Source: Bradyrhizobium xenonodulans (lineage in GTDB: Bacteria > Pseudomonadota > Alphaproteobacteria > Rhizobiales > Xanthobacteraceae). From it: DNA of 64,000 nucleotides. The translations under genes were made by a program, and so were the position numbers. The notes beneath the pieces were generated by a model. That model was not told where the DNA came from. It was given only the letters and a program-made list of their open reading frames with translations, and did no database searches. Location of the stretch: the NCBI RefSeq assembly GCF_027594865.1, contig NZ_CP089391.1:3750501-3814500 (forward strand). The letters run 5' to 3'. Below are positions 16,193 through 24,862 of this stretch, one piece after another. Positions within the stretch are counted from its first letter, which is position 1. Each line of letters opens with the position of its first letter.

Positions 16193-17059
16193 TTAGCCTT
16201 CGATGATGTACACGATCTCGCGCGTCTGCGGACGAACGATGATGTACTGGCCGTGCACGAAGATCACGTCATAGCCGCGCCACTCCGGATAGATTTCCAC
16301 GATCCGGGGCGGGAGCGGATGGAAGCGGACGGACGCCGGAATCGTCGTGCCGACCGAGATGTTGAAGTTGACGTTCGTGGTCTCCTCGATCTTGGTCGAC
16401 TTGATCGCCGTGGAGATCTCGGACCGCTTCTCGGGGGGCGGTGCGGCCGTCGCGGTGGCGGAGGCGGCGCCGGTCGTGGTCTGAGACTTGCTGTCGGTCG
16501 TGGCCGGACGGTTCTCGGCATTGTTGCTCTTGGCAGCGCCGCCGGCCTTGTTGTCCTCGGCCTTCATGTCCTTGGTGCCGGACTTGGTGGTCGAGTCCTT
16601 GGTCGTCGAGTCCGAGCTCATGCTCTTCGACTTGTCCTGCGTGGACTTGTCCTGCGCGGACTTGTCGTGCGTGCCCTTGTCTTGAGTGGCTTTGTCCTGT
16701 GTGCTCTGGGCACGCTCGCCCTTCGCTGCACCGGCCTTCTCGTCAGCGGCGTTCTTGTTCATCGTGCCGGACTTGTCCATCCCGCCGGATTTCTCCATCG
16801 CGCCGGACGACTTCTCTTCAGCGGCTCCGCCGGGCTTCATCGCGCCGCCAGACTGGCCGACGGTGCCCTTCTCGTGCGTGGAGTCGCGGCCCATCGAGCC
16901 GCCGCGCTCAGCCGCGCCGCCGGAAGGCTGCGAGTGCTGCGTCTGCGCGCCGCCGGCGCCACCGCCGCTATCGCGGCCCATATTGCCCTGTGCGTTCGCC
17001 AGACCGGTGCCCGCGACGAGCGCGAGTGTGGCAACCGAGATCATAAAGCGGTTCAACAT
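16193..17059 (-). CDS. DUF1236 domain-containing secreted protein with charged repeats
   Basis: This 288-residue protein starts at the ATG at 17059, preceded by ribosome site GAGGAGAA; a GTG 15 nt upstream overlaps that site and is less likely. The signal peptide MLNRFMISVATLALVAGTGL is cleaved after ANAQ. A long hydrophilic low-complexity region follows (about 28-200). It is rich in Gly, Ser, Lys, Asp and Thr, with tandem (T/S)(Q/H)DK-type units near residues 125-155. The C-terminal DUF1236 domain (about 215-285) includes VNFNISVGTTIPASVRFHPL and YDVIFVHGQYIIVRPQTREIV. DUF1236 is a rhizobial envelope-associated domain of unknown function. It is monocistronic with its own terminator. Confidence 0.88.
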   Translation of the reverse strand: MLNRFMISVATLALVAGTGLANAQGNMGRDSGGGAGGAQTQHSQPSGGAAERGGSMGRDSTHEKGTVGQSGGAMKPGGAAEEKSSGAMEKSGGMDKSGTMNKNAADEKAGAAKGERAQSTQDKATQDKGTHDKSAQDKSTQDKSKSMSSDSTTKDSTTKSGTKDMKAEDNKAGGAAKSNNAENRPATTDSKSQTTTGAASATATAAPPPEKRSEISTAIKSTKIEETTNVNFNISVGTTIPASVRFHPLPPRIVEIYPEWRGYDVIFVHGQYIIVRPQTREIVYIIEG

Positions 17060-17210
17060 CGAAATTCTCCTCACGTGTTTCTTTGCGTCATTGCCCGCGC
17101 CGACAACGAAAGGAGATTTGAGTTGTTCCTGAACCTGGGCGGTTCCCAGGCATTAGTTTGTTAAACGCGAGATGAACGGCTTTGCACGATTGCGCCACGC
17201 CCAGGTGCAA

Positions 17211-17238
17211 GAAAAAAGGCCGGCTTTGAAGCCGGCCT
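17211..17238 (-). terminator. rho-independent terminator of DsbA-like gene
   Basis: On the minus strand AGGCCGGCTT, loop CA, AAGCCGGCCT is followed by TTTTTTCTTG. It is a textbook intrinsic terminator 31 nt past the stop of the DsbA-like gene. Confidence 0.92.
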
Positions 17239-17268
17239 CATCGCGTTTTCAGGTCCTGGAACAGGTCA

Positions 17269-18042
17269 TCAACAAGTCGCCTTGCCGCAGCGTGCAAGGC
17301 CAATCTTTTCCTTGAGGCCCTCGACGCCGACGGCGCCGATCACGATCTGCTTGCCGATCACGTAGCTCGGCGTGCCGTTCATGCCCATCGCCTCCGCCAG
17401 CTTGAAGTTCTCCTCGATGGTGGCGCGGACCTCGGGGCTGCCGATGTCCTTCTCGATCTTGGCGGTGTCGAGGCCGGCTTCCTTCGCCGCCTGCAGCGCG
17501 CGCGCCTTGTCGGCGGCGCCGCGGCCGCCGAGCAGCTTCTGGTGGAAGTCGAGGTACTTCTTGCCGGTGGGATCCTGCATGCGCACGGCGACCGCGACCT
17601 GGGCGGCTTCGACCGAGCCTTGGCTCAGCACCGGAAACTCCTTCAGCACGACCTTCAGCTTCGGATCGCCCTTCATGATGGTGAGCATGTCGTCCATCGC
17701 GCGCTTGCAGTAGCCGCAATTGTAATCGAAGAACTCGACGAAGGTGACGTCGCCGTCCTTGTTGCCGAGCACGACCTGGCGCGGCGAGTTGAAGATCGCC
17801 TCGGAGTTCTGCGCGATGCTGGCCTCGTGCTTCTGCGTTTCGGCCGCGGCCTGGCGCTTGCTGAGCTCGGCCATCGCTTCCTCGAGCACCTCCGGATGAG
17901 CGATCAAATAGTTCCTGACGATCGCCTCGATGTCGGTGCGCTGGGCATCGGAGAAGCTGTCGGCCGACGCGGGCACGGCGGCGCCGAACATGGCGAGCGC
18001 GAACAGCGCGGGAGCAAGCAGGCGCAGCGAAAGCATAGGCAA
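17269..18042 (-). CDS. DsbA/ScsC-like periplasmic thiol-disulfide oxidoreductase
   Basis: This 257-residue protein has a signal peptide (cleavage after PASA, residue about 27). A charged helical N-terminal region (about 28-80, AQRTDIEAIVRNYLIAHP) resembles the trimerisation stalk of ScsC-type isomerases. The thioredoxin fold carries the active site FDYNCGYCKRA (Cys109 and Cys112) and the cis-proline loop NGTPSYVIG. CGYC, rather than the CPHC of DsbA, points to a Com1/ScsC-like protein. Two C-terminal cysteines (ARCGKATC) are an extra feature. A second ATG at codon 3 (18036) is an alternative start. The M48 protease gene lies 85 nt upstream on the same strand. Confidence 0.88.
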   Translation of the reverse strand: MPMLSLRLLAPALFALAMFGAAVPASADSFSDAQRTDIEAIVRNYLIAHPEVLEEAMAELSKRQAAAETQKHEASIAQNSEAIFNSPRQVVLGNKDGDVTFVEFFDYNCGYCKRAMDDMLTIMKGDPKLKVVLKEFPVLSQGSVEAAQVAVAVRMQDPTGKKYLDFHQKLLGGRGAADKARALQAAKEAGLDTAKIEKDIGSPEVRATIEENFKLAEAMGMNGTPSYVIGKQIVIGAVGVEGLKEKIGLARCGKATC

Positions 18043-18127
18043 ATCCTCTTATCCAAAGCAGGTTTCGGAAAACGTCCCGGCGGACTCAAAGCTCGGTGTC
18101 GTGACGTCGTGCGTCGTTGTCGTCGAT

Positions 18128-19561
18128 CTAGTTACGCGGCGGCTTGGCCGCCACGATGTCGTCGGCCTTGACCCATCCGGGCGTGCCGACGGCGAAACGG
18201 GTTTTCGCGCGCGTGGCGAGCTCGCGGGCGGTCTTGTTGTCGCCGCGCAGAAAAGCGGCCTGCGCCGACGCCAGATCCGCCTCGGCATAATCGCCCTTCC
18301 GGCCATAGGCCATCGCGAGCTGCATGTAACCGAGGGCAGCCTCCGGTTCCCGCGCCACCGCGGCCCGGAGAATCCGAACGGCATCGTCCGTGTAGGCCTT
18401 ATTATCGGATCCAACCAGAGCCTGCCCAAGTAACATCTCGATGAGGGGCGCGTTGTTCGAGAGCTGCGCCGCCTTGCGCAGGGCAGGGATCGCTTCGGCC
18501 GGCTTGCCGCCCTCCAGCAGCGCCTGGCCGCGCACCTCGTAAAAATACGGGTTGTTGGGCTGGACCTGAATCAGCGCGTCGACCTGGGCCAGCGCGCTGC
18601 GCAGATCGCCGTGCAGATAGGTGCTGATGGCGCGGGCATAGCGCGCCGGCAGGCTGTCGTTGGTCTGGGGATAGCGGCGGTACACCGTCTCCGGCCGCTC
18701 CATGAACGCGGAAATCTTGGCGCGCACCATGTCGTGGCGGAGCTGCAGCGCGGGATCGTCCTTCTTGTCCCAATAGGGGCTGGAGCTGGCGAATTCCTGG
18801 AGGGAGGCGACGCGTTCGGCGGGCATCGGGTGCGACTGGAGATAGGGATCGGCGCCGCGGGCTGCGAACAGGCTCTCGCTGGTGAAGCGCTTGAAGGTCT
18901 CGTACATGCCCTTCGGCGACTGCTGGGTTGCGGTCAGGAATTTCACGCCGGCGCGGTCGGCGTTCTCCTCCTGCTGGCGCTGATAGGACAGCAACGTGCG
19001 GCGGATCACTTCCTGCGGAGCGGCGATCGCGGCGGCGCCGGCATTGGCGAGCCCGTTGTTGCCTGTGCTGCTGCGCTGGGTGCTGCCCGCGGCGATCGCT
19101 CCGGCGCCGAGCAGCATCGCGATGATCATCTGGGTCTGGGCGGCGGCGAGCTGCTCACGCAGCTTGGACAGATGACCGCCGGCCAGATGCCCGGTCTCGT
19201 GCGCGAGCACGCCGATGATCTGGTTCGGCGTCTCCGACTGGAGGATCGCGCCCCAATTGACGAAGATGCGGCGGCCGTCCGCGACGAACGCGTTGAACGA
19301 GCCGTCGTTGATGATCACCATCTGGATGTTCTGCTTCTCCAGACCGGCGACGCGCAGGATCGGGCGGGTATATTCGCGCAGCAGCTGCTCGGTTTCGGTG
19401 TCGCGCAGGACCGGCGGCCCCTTGGCCTGCGCATGCGCGGCCGGGATCGGCAACAGCGCGATCGCCGCGGCCGTGACGAGGGCGGTGAGGGCAGAGGCCT
19501 TCTTGCGCAATGCGATCTGAAGCAACATCAGGCGGTCTGGGTCAACAAAGGGCTTGGTCAA
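18128..19561 (-). CDS. M48 family periplasmic metalloprotease with TPR domain (BepA-like)
   Basis: This 477-residue protein has a signal peptide (cleavage after AHAQ, residue about 45) and an M48 catalytic domain with the zinc motif HETGH at 121-125; ENADRAG supplies the third ligand. The C-terminal half (about 300-470) holds TPR-like helices, for example NPYFYEVRGQALLEGGKPAEAIPAL. This architecture matches BepA/YfgC, which degrades or rescues stalled outer-membrane proteins such as LptD. Downstream is the DsbA-like gene, and thiol redox enzymes and BepA both act on outer-membrane assembly, so a joint role is plausible. An ATG at codon 12 is an alternative start. Confidence 0.9.
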   Translation of the reverse strand: MTKPFVDPDRLMLLQIALRKKASALTALVTAAAIALLPIPAAHAQAKGPPVLRDTETEQLLREYTRPILRVAGLEKQNIQMVIINDGSFNAFVADGRRIFVNWGAILQSETPNQIIGVLAHETGHLAGGHLSKLREQLAAAQTQMIIAMLLGAGAIAAGSTQRSSTGNNGLANAGAAAIAAPQEVIRRTLLSYQRQQEENADRAGVKFLTATQQSPKGMYETFKRFTSESLFAARGADPYLQSHPMPAERVASLQEFASSSPYWDKKDDPALQLRHDMVRAKISAFMERPETVYRRYPQTNDSLPARYARAISTYLHGDLRSALAQVDALIQVQPNNPYFYEVRGQALLEGGKPAEAIPALRKAAQLSNNAPLIEMLLGQALVGSDNKAYTDDAVRILRAAVAREPEAALGYMQLAMAYGRKGDYAEADLASAQAAFLRGDNKTARELATRAKTRFAVGTPGWVKADDIVAAKPPRN

Positions 19562-19634
19562 ACGGTCTTGATCAAGCAGTTTCGTGATTGGTTTTTGGCG
19601 ATTGGCGGCGGACCGGATACGCGATATGCCCTTG

Positions 19635-19660
19635 TGAGCCGTACTCCTTATGAGCCGTAC
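19635..19660. repeat. 10-bp direct repeat in divergent promoter region
   Basis: TGAGCCGTAC occurs at 19635-19644 and again at 19651-19660, a 16-bp period, between the divergent M48 protease and aminotransferase genes. A small hairpin GGGGC-GCAAGA-GCCCC follows near 19675-19690. This could be a regulator site; nothing else identifies it. Confidence 0.4.
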
Positions 19661-19738
19661 AATGCGGCCAGTCTGGGGCGCAAGAGCCCCGTTTCCCGGA
19701 CCGGACCGACCGGTTCGGCAGCGAAATAGCAGAAATCA

Positions 19739-20926
19739 ATGCACGATGCGACATTGAGGAACCGGTTGGGGCAGTGGCTTGAGCCCTCCCGCCGCAGCGA
19801 TGTTCCCCCGTTCATGGTGATGGACGTGATGGCGGAGGCGGCCCGAATCGAGGCGGCCGGCGGCCACGTCATCCACATGGAGGTCGGCCAGCCCGCAACC
19901 GGCGCCCCCAGGACCGCGATCGCGGCCGCCCATGCGGCGCTCGAGGCGGGGCGGATCGATTATACCTCCGCGCTCGGCATCCCCTCATTGCGCGCGCGCA
20001 TCGCGCGGCATTATCGCGACGCCTATGGCTGTGACGTCAGCCCTGACAGGATCGTGGTGACGACCGGTTCCTCCGGCGGGTTCATCCTGGCCTTCCTGTC
20101 GATGTTCGAGCCCGGCGACCGCGTCGCCGTGACGGTGCCGGGCTATCCGCCGTACCGCCACATCCTCACCGCGCTCGGTTGCGAGCCGGTGCTGATCGAG
20201 ACCACGAATGAGACGCGTCATGCGTTGACCGGCGAGGCATTGCTGGCCGCGCATCGCAAGGCACCGCTGAAGGGTGTGCTGGTCGGCAGCCCGGCCAATC
20301 CAACGGGAACGATGATGTCCCGCGAGGCGCTCGCCGGCCTGATCGCGGCGGCGGAAGATGCCGGCATTCGCTTCATCTCGGACGAGATCTATCACGGGCT
20401 CGACTATTCGTTTCCGGCGGTGACGGCGGCATCGCTCTCCGCGCATGCACTCGTGATCAACTCCTTCTCGAAATATTTTTGCATGACCGGCTGGCGCGTC
20501 GGCTGGATGGTCGTGCCGGAGATGCTGGTGCGGCCGATCGAGCGGCTGCAGCAGAACCTGTCGATCTCGGTGCCGTCGCTGTCGCAGATCGCAGCCGAAG
20601 CCGCCTTCGACGGTGCGGCCGAGATGGAGGAGATCAAGCACGGCTATCAGGAGAACCGCCGCATCCTGATCGAGGGATTGCCAAGAGCAGGCCTGCGCAA
20701 ATTCCTGCCGGCCGACGGTGCATTCTATCTCTACGCCGACGTCTCCGATTTCACCTCCGACAGTTTCGAGTTCGCCAAGCAGATGCTGGAGCAGGCCCAC
20801 GTTGCGGCCACGCCCGGCCTCGATTTCGATCCCATCCATGGCCGTTCGTTCATACGGCTGTCCTATGCCCGCTCGGCTGATGAGATGCGGGAGGCAGTTG
20901 ACCGGATCGCTCACTGGCTTAAATAG
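19739..20926 (+). CDS. class I/II PLP-dependent aminotransferase
   Basis: This 395-residue fold-type I aminotransferase has the PLP-binding lysine Lys245 in NSFSKYFCMTGWRVGW. Other motifs are TTGSSGGFILAFLSMFEPGD (core TTGSSGGF), VGSPANPTGTMM, ISDEIYHGL and FIRLSYARS with the substrate-carboxylate arginine. It belongs to the aspartate/aromatic aminotransferase group. The exact amino donor cannot be read. The bioY gene follows after 33 nt, and a terminator-like hairpin comes only after bioY, suggesting co-transcription. Confidence 0.88.
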   Translation: MHDATLRNRLGQWLEPSRRSDVPPFMVMDVMAEAARIEAAGGHVIHMEVGQPATGAPRTAIAAAHAALEAGRIDYTSALGIPSLRARIARHYRDAYGCDVSPDRIVVTTGSSGGFILAFLSMFEPGDRVAVTVPGYPPYRHILTALGCEPVLIETTNETRHALTGEALLAAHRKAPLKGVLVGSPANPTGTMMSREALAGLIAAAEDAGIRFISDEIYHGLDYSFPAVTAASLSAHALVINSFSKYFCMTGWRVGWMVVPEMLVRPIERLQQNLSISVPSLSQIAAEAAFDGAAEMEEIKHGYQENRRILIEGLPRAGLRKFLPADGAFYLYADVSDFTSDSFEFAKQMLEQAHVAATPGLDFDPIHGRSFIRLSYARSADEMREAVDRIAHWLK

Positions 20927-20959
20927 CCGCCAGTTTTCGACAGCCTTCTGGAGTTGATC

Positions 20960-21571
20960 TTGTCTGACCGTTCTGTCCCCACCACCGCCACGCATTCTCC
21001 TCTCGCCGCCTTGATGTGGCCGACCCGGCCCGGTGAAGCCGTCGGCGCGCTTCGCGCTGTCGTGCTGATTGCGCTCGGCACCGTCTTGATGGCGCTATCA
21101 GCCAAGGTGAACCTGCCGCTGCCTTACGTGCCCATGACGTTGCAGACGCTGGTCGTGCTGATGATCGGCGCCGCCTATGGCTGGCGCCTTGGCAGCGCAA
21201 CCATGATTGCCTACCTCGCTGAGGGCGCGATGGGGCTGCCGGTGTTCGCCGGCCCGGTTGGTGGGATTGCACCGCTGGTCGGCCCGACCGCCGGCTATCT
21301 GTTCGGCTTCGTTGGCGCCGCCTTCGTCACCGGCTGGCTCGCCGAACGCGGCTGGGATCGCAGCGTGATGTTGCTGTTTGCGGCCATGGCGGTCGGCCAC
21401 GTCGTCATTCTCGCCGCCGGCTTCGGCTGGCTGGCCTTCGGCCTCGGCCTCGGCATGTCCAAGGCGTGGCAGGTCGGGCTGATGCCGTTCGTCGCGGCCT
21501 CGCTGGTGAAGAACGCGCTTGGCGCGACGCTGATGCCGGCGGCCCGCCGGATCGTCGATCGCCGCGGGTAA
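20960..21571 (+). CDS. bioY: BioY-type biotin transporter S component
   Basis: This protein of about 203 residues has six hydrophobic segments. The BioY signature appears in LPLPYVPMTLQTLVVLMIGAAYG (core VPMTLQTL), in GLPVFAGPVGGIAPLVGPTAGYLFG (core GPTAGYL) and in the C-terminal KNALGA region. BioY is the substrate-binding membrane unit of ECF biotin uptake. No bioM/bioN genes are adjacent, so it either works alone, as proposed for some proteobacteria, or uses distant energising units. The TTG at 20960 is chosen because GGAG (20950-20953) is 6 nt upstream; TTG 20954 is too close to it. No BirA-type operator is obvious. Confidence 0.9.
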   Translation: MSDRSVPTTATHSPLAALMWPTRPGEAVGALRAVVLIALGTVLMALSAKVNLPLPYVPMTLQTLVVLMIGAAYGWRLGSATMIAYLAEGAMGLPVFAGPVGGIAPLVGPTAGYLFGFVGAAFVTGWLAERGWDRSVMLLFAAMAVGHVVILAAGFGWLAFGLGLGMSKAWQVGLMPFVAASLVKNALGATLMPAARRIVDRRG

Positions 21572-21603
21572 AGCGCACAACAACGAGCAGTTCCAATTGA
21601 CAG

Positions 21604-21630
21604 AGCCGGCCAAGTTGATCTTGGCTGGCT
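21604..21630 (+). terminator. terminator-like hairpin after bioY
   Basis: AGCCGGCCAAG, loop TTGAT, CTTGGCTGGCT forms an 11-pair stem (one G-U) followed by TTTGAGTTT. It probably ends the aminotransferase-bioY transcript, though it lies in the dctA leader and could also regulate it. Confidence 0.6.
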
Positions 21631-21654
21631 TTGAGTTTGAGGGGGAGTGAAACG

Positions 21655-22989
21655 ATGACGACGACAACGATGGCGGAGGCGCCGGTCGCGCCGCCCGCAG
21701 CAAAGCCGTGGTACAAGGTTCTCTACGTCCAGGTGCTGATCGCGATCGTGCTCGGCGCCATCGTCGGCTGGCTGTGGCCACAGGTCGCCACCAACGACTG
21801 GATCAAGGCGCTCGGCGACGGCTTCATCAAGCTGATCAAGATGGTGATCGCCCCGATCATCTTCTGCACCGTCGTCTCCGGCATTGCCCACATCCAGGAC
21901 GCCAAGAAGGTCGGCCGCATCGGCGTCAAGGCACTGGTCTATTTCGAGGTCGTCTCGACCTTCGCCCTGGTGATCGGACTCCTCATCGGCAATCTGGTGA
22001 GGCCGGGCGCAGGCTTCGGCAATGCGGCAGCGAACGAGGCCGCCGTCGCAAATTACGCCAAGCAGGCCGCCGGCCAGAAGTCCGTCGACTTCGTGCTGCA
22101 CATCATTCCGGACACCGTGGTCGGCGCCTTTGCGCAGGGCGAAATCCTGCAGGTGCTGCTGTTCTCGGTGCTGTTCGGATTCGCCCTCATGGGGCTCGGA
22201 GAGCGCGGCCACACGATCCGCAGCTTCATCGACGATGCCGCGCATGCGGTGTTCGGCGTCATCTCCATCGTGATGCGCGCGGCGCCGATCGGCGCGTTCG
22301 GCGCGATGGCCTACACCATCGGCAAGTTCGGCACCGGCGCGATCCTCAATTTGATCGGGCTGATCGCCACGTTCTACGTCACCGCGGCGCTGTTCGTGTT
22401 CGTCGTGCTCGGCATCATTGCGCGCATAGCCGGATTCTCGATCTTCAAGTTTCTGGCCTACATCAAGGACGAGCTCCTGATCGTGCTCGGCACCTCGTCC
22501 TCGGAGAGCGCGCTGCCGTCCTTGATGGAGAAGCTCGAGCGTCTGGGCTGCTCCAAGTCGGTGGTCGGTCTCGTGGTGCCCACGGGCTACTCGTTCAACC
22601 TCGACGGCACCAACATCTACATGACGCTGGCGACGCTGTTCATCGCACAGGCGCTCGGTTTCGATCTCTCCTTCGCCCAGCAGCTCACCATCCTGGTCGT
22701 GGCGATGCTGACCTCGAAGGGTGCCTCCGGCATCACCGGTGCCGGCTTCATCACGCTGGCCGCGACGCTCGCCGTGGTCGATCCACGCCTCGTGCCGGGC
22801 ATGGCGATCGTGCTCGGCATCGACAAGTTCATGAGCGAGTGCCGCGCACTGACCAATCTCTGCGGCAACGGCGTGGCCTGCGTGATCGTCGCCTGGTGGG
22901 AAGGCGAGCTCGACCGCGACAAGCTCAATGCCGCCCTCGCCAGGCAGATCGATCCGACCGACATGGAAACCGCCGTCACGACGGACTGA
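21655..22989 (+). CDS. dctA: C4-dicarboxylate:H+/Na+ symporter
   Basis: This 444-residue DAACS-family transporter takes up succinate, fumarate and malate. Motifs are [22 protein letters not shown], the serine-rich reentrant loop [17 protein letters not shown] (core [10 protein letters not shown]), [19 protein letters not shown], the second reentrant loop [12 protein letters not shown], and [14 protein letters not shown]. The ATG at 21655 has an excellent ribosome site GGGGGAG. Unlike the classical rhizobial symbiotic dctA, no divergent dctBD pair is adjacent and I find no -24/-12 sigma-54 site in the short leader, so this may be a housekeeping paralogue. Confidence 0.93.
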   Translation: MTTTTMAEAPVAPPAAKPWYKVLYVQVLIAIVLGAIVGWLWPQVATNDWIKALGDGFIKLIKMVIAPIIFCTVVSGIAHIQDAKKVGRIGVKALVYFEVVSTFALVIGLLIGNLVRPGAGFGNAAANEAAVANYAKQAAGQKSVDFVLHIIPDTVVGAFAQGEILQVLLFSVLFGFALMGLGERGHTIRSFIDDAAHAVFGVISIVMRAAPIGAFGAMAYTIGKFGTGAILNLIGLIATFYVTAALFVFVVLGIIARIAGFSIFKFLAYIKDELLIVLGTSSSESALPSLMEKLERLGCSKSVVGLVVPTGYSFNLDGTNIYMTLATLFIAQALGFDLSFAQQLTILVVAMLTSKGASGITGAGFITLAATLAVVDPRLVPGMAIVLGIDKFMSECRALTNLCGNGVACVIVAWWEGELDRDKLNAALARQIDPTDMETAVTTD

Positions 22990-22995
22990 GTGCCG

Positions 22996-23874
22996 TCAGG
23001 TCCTGAAGTAATGGGGCTGGTCGAGATCTTCGATCAGCCCTTTTTCTTTGGGTTCCCAGCCGAGCATGGCGCGCGTCTTCGCGCTCGAGGTCGGAACGTC
23101 GACCGCCGCAAATCGCGCGAACCAGCCGAAATGCGCCTCGGCTTCATCAGGAGATTGCGAGACCACGGGCACCCCGAGCCTGTTGCCGATCACCGCCGCG
23201 ATCGTCTTGAACGGGACGCCTTCCTCGGCGATGGCGTGATAGTGCTTCATGGTTGCGCCTTGCTCCAGTGCGAGCCGGTAGACGCGTGCGGCGTCGGTGC
23301 GGTGCGCGGCCGGCCAGCGGTTCATGCCGTCACCGATATAGGCCGCCACGCCTTTTTCGCGCGCGAGGTTGATGAGGATCGGGACGAAGCCGTGATCGCC
23401 TTCGCCATGCGTCGACGGAGGAAGCCGAACCGCGGCGGCGCGCACGCCGGCGAGCGACAATGCGGTCGATTCCGAGACGCGCGGGAAATGTTGCGACGCT
23501 TCGTCGTCCTCGGTCGCGAGCCGTCCGGGCGCGAGCAGGGCGACGCCTGACGTGACGATGAGCGGACGCTCGGAGCCCTTCAGCTCCTCGCCGAGCGCCA
23601 GGATGGCGCGGCGGTCGAGCGCGCAGTTCTCGGTGAACTTCGAGAAATCGTGGTTGAAGCCGAGGTGAAGCACGCCGTCGGAAGTAGCCGCGCCGCTGCG
23701 CAGAGACGCATGGTCCTCCAGCGCGCCGCGATGGATCTCGGCGCCCATCGCGATGAGCGCGGCGGCACCCGCGTCGGAGCGGGCGAGGCCGGTGACACGG
23801 TGGCCGGCGGCGATCAGGTCGCGAACGACGGCGGAGCCGACGAAGCCGGTGGCGCCGGTGACGAAAACACGCAT
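22996..23874 (-). CDS. NAD(P)-dependent SDR-family epimerase/reductase
   Basis: This 292-residue extended-SDR-like protein has the N-terminal Rossmann motif [16 protein letters not shown] (GxxGxxG at residues about 7-13) and LHLGFNHDF near 70. The usual YxxxK pair is not obvious; the region [12 protein letters not shown] stands where the catalytic Ser strand lies, so this may be an atypical or reductase-like member. The 3' end is 6 nt from dctA, convergent. It is divergent from an MmyB-type regulator across a repeat-containing promoter and is probably its target. Confidence 0.85.
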   Translation of the reverse strand: MRVFVTGATGFVGSAVVRDLIAAGHRVTGLARSDAGAAALIAMGAEIHRGALEDHASLRSGAATSDGVLHLGFNHDFSKFTENCALDRRAILALGEELKGSERPLIVTSGVALLAPGRLATEDDEASQHFPRVSESTALSLAGVRAAAVRLPPSTHGEGDHGFVPILINLAREKGVAAYIGDGMNRWPAAHRTDAARVYRLALEQGATMKHYHAIAEEGVPFKTIAAVIGNRLGVPVVSQSPDEAEAHFGWFARFAAVDVPTSSAKTRAMLGWEPKEKGLIEDLDQPHYFRT

Positions 23875-23919
23875 GAGCGATCTCCAGAGGGTTGGTGGAG
23901 ACGAGTATCTGCGCTAGTA

Positions 23920-23958
23920 TTATCCGGGTAAAGTAGTGACCTTATCAGGGTATAATAG
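23920..23958. promoter_or_regulatory. direct-repeat operator and promoter between SDR and MmyB-type regulator
   Basis: The unit TTATC(C/A)GGGTA-N3-TAG occurs at 23920-23936 and again at 23942-23958, 22 bp apart, about two helical turns. The second copy contains TATAAT (23951-23956), a perfect -10 box reading toward the regulator. On the other strand the first copy contains GATAAT. This part is AT-rich compared with its surroundings. Both promoters would thus be occluded by a protein bound to the repeats. Confidence 0.6.
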
Positions 23959-23966
23959 CTAACAGG

Positions 23967-24803
23967 ATGAGCGAGACCGCTTCAGCCGAAAACCTGCTCG
24001 GCACCTATCTGAAGGACCGCCGCACCCGGCTCGACGCTGCCGCGTTCGGGCTCGCCGGCAGCCGCAGGCGCACGCCCGGACTGCGCCGTGAGGAGGTGGC
24101 GCAGCGCGCCAATATCAGCCCGACCTGGTACACCTGGCTGGAGCAGGGCCGCGGCGGCGCACCGTCGGCCGACGTGCTCGACCGCATCGCCCGCGCGCTG
24201 ATGCTGACCGATGTCGAGCGCGAGCATCTGTTCCTGATCGGCCTCGGCCGTCCGCCCGACGTGCGCTACCAGGCCACCGAGGGCGTCTCGCCGCGGTTGC
24301 AGCGCGTGCTCGACGCGCTCGCATTCAGCCCGGCCTTGGTGCGGACTGCGACCTGGGACGTCGTCGCCTGGAACCGCGCCGCCAGTGTCGTGCTGACGGA
24401 CTACGGCGCGATCCCGCCGGACAAGCGCAACATCCTGCGCTTCATCTTCTGCGATCCGCGCGTGCGCGCCGCGCAATATGACTGGGACAGCGTGGCCCGC
24501 TTCGTGGTGGCGGCGTTCAGGGCCGACGCGGCGCGCGCAGGCGCCGTCTCGCACGTCGCCGATTTCGTCGACGAGCTCTGCCGCACCAGCCCGGAATTCG
24601 CACGCCTCTGGCGCGACAACGACGTACGCCATCATGGCGACGGCACCAAGCGGCTGCGGCACCCCGTTCACGGCACCATGTCGTTCGAATATTCGAGCTT
24701 CAATGTCGAGGGCCGCTCCGACCTCAGCATGATCGTCTACAATCCGGCGACGCCCGCGGACACCGAACAGATCAGGAAGTTGCTCGCCGAGCGCGCCGAC
24801 TGA
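23967..24803 (+). CDS. XRE-type helix-turn-helix regulator with MmyB-like ligand domain
   Basis: This 278-residue protein has an N-terminal HTH (residues about 8-80, TPGLRREEVAQRANISPTWY then LEQGRGGAPSADVLDRIARAL). The C-terminal MmyB-like ligand-binding domain (about 105-270) includes VRTATWDVVAWNRAASVVLTD (core WDVVAWNRAA) and RNILRFIFCDP. The domain is PAS-like and thought to bind fatty-acid-like ligands. Such regulators typically control a divergent dehydrogenase/SDR gene. If the TATAAT at 23951 is used, transcription would start within a few nt of the ATG, giving a near-leaderless mRNA. Confidence 0.88.
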   Translation: MSETASAENLLGTYLKDRRTRLDAAAFGLAGSRRRTPGLRREEVAQRANISPTWYTWLEQGRGGAPSADVLDRIARALMLTDVEREHLFLIGLGRPPDVRYQATEGVSPRLQRVLDALAFSPALVRTATWDVVAWNRAASVVLTDYGAIPPDKRNILRFIFCDPRVRAAQYDWDSVARFVVAAFRADAARAGAVSHVADFVDELCRTSPEFARLWRDNDVRHHGDGTKRLRHPVHGTMSFEYSSFNVEGRSDLSMIVYNPATPADTEQIRKLLAERAD

Positions 24804-24862
24804 CGGAATTTGCCGCCTCGTGCGTTTAACCCGCATCTGACTTTGAAGGGGCGGGCGGCATC

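Noticed and set aside
21572..21654. sigma-54 promoter for dctA
   Set aside because: No GG-N10-GC with a TGGCAC-like element is found in the leader; the hairpin region only has TTGGCTGG without a matching -12 element.
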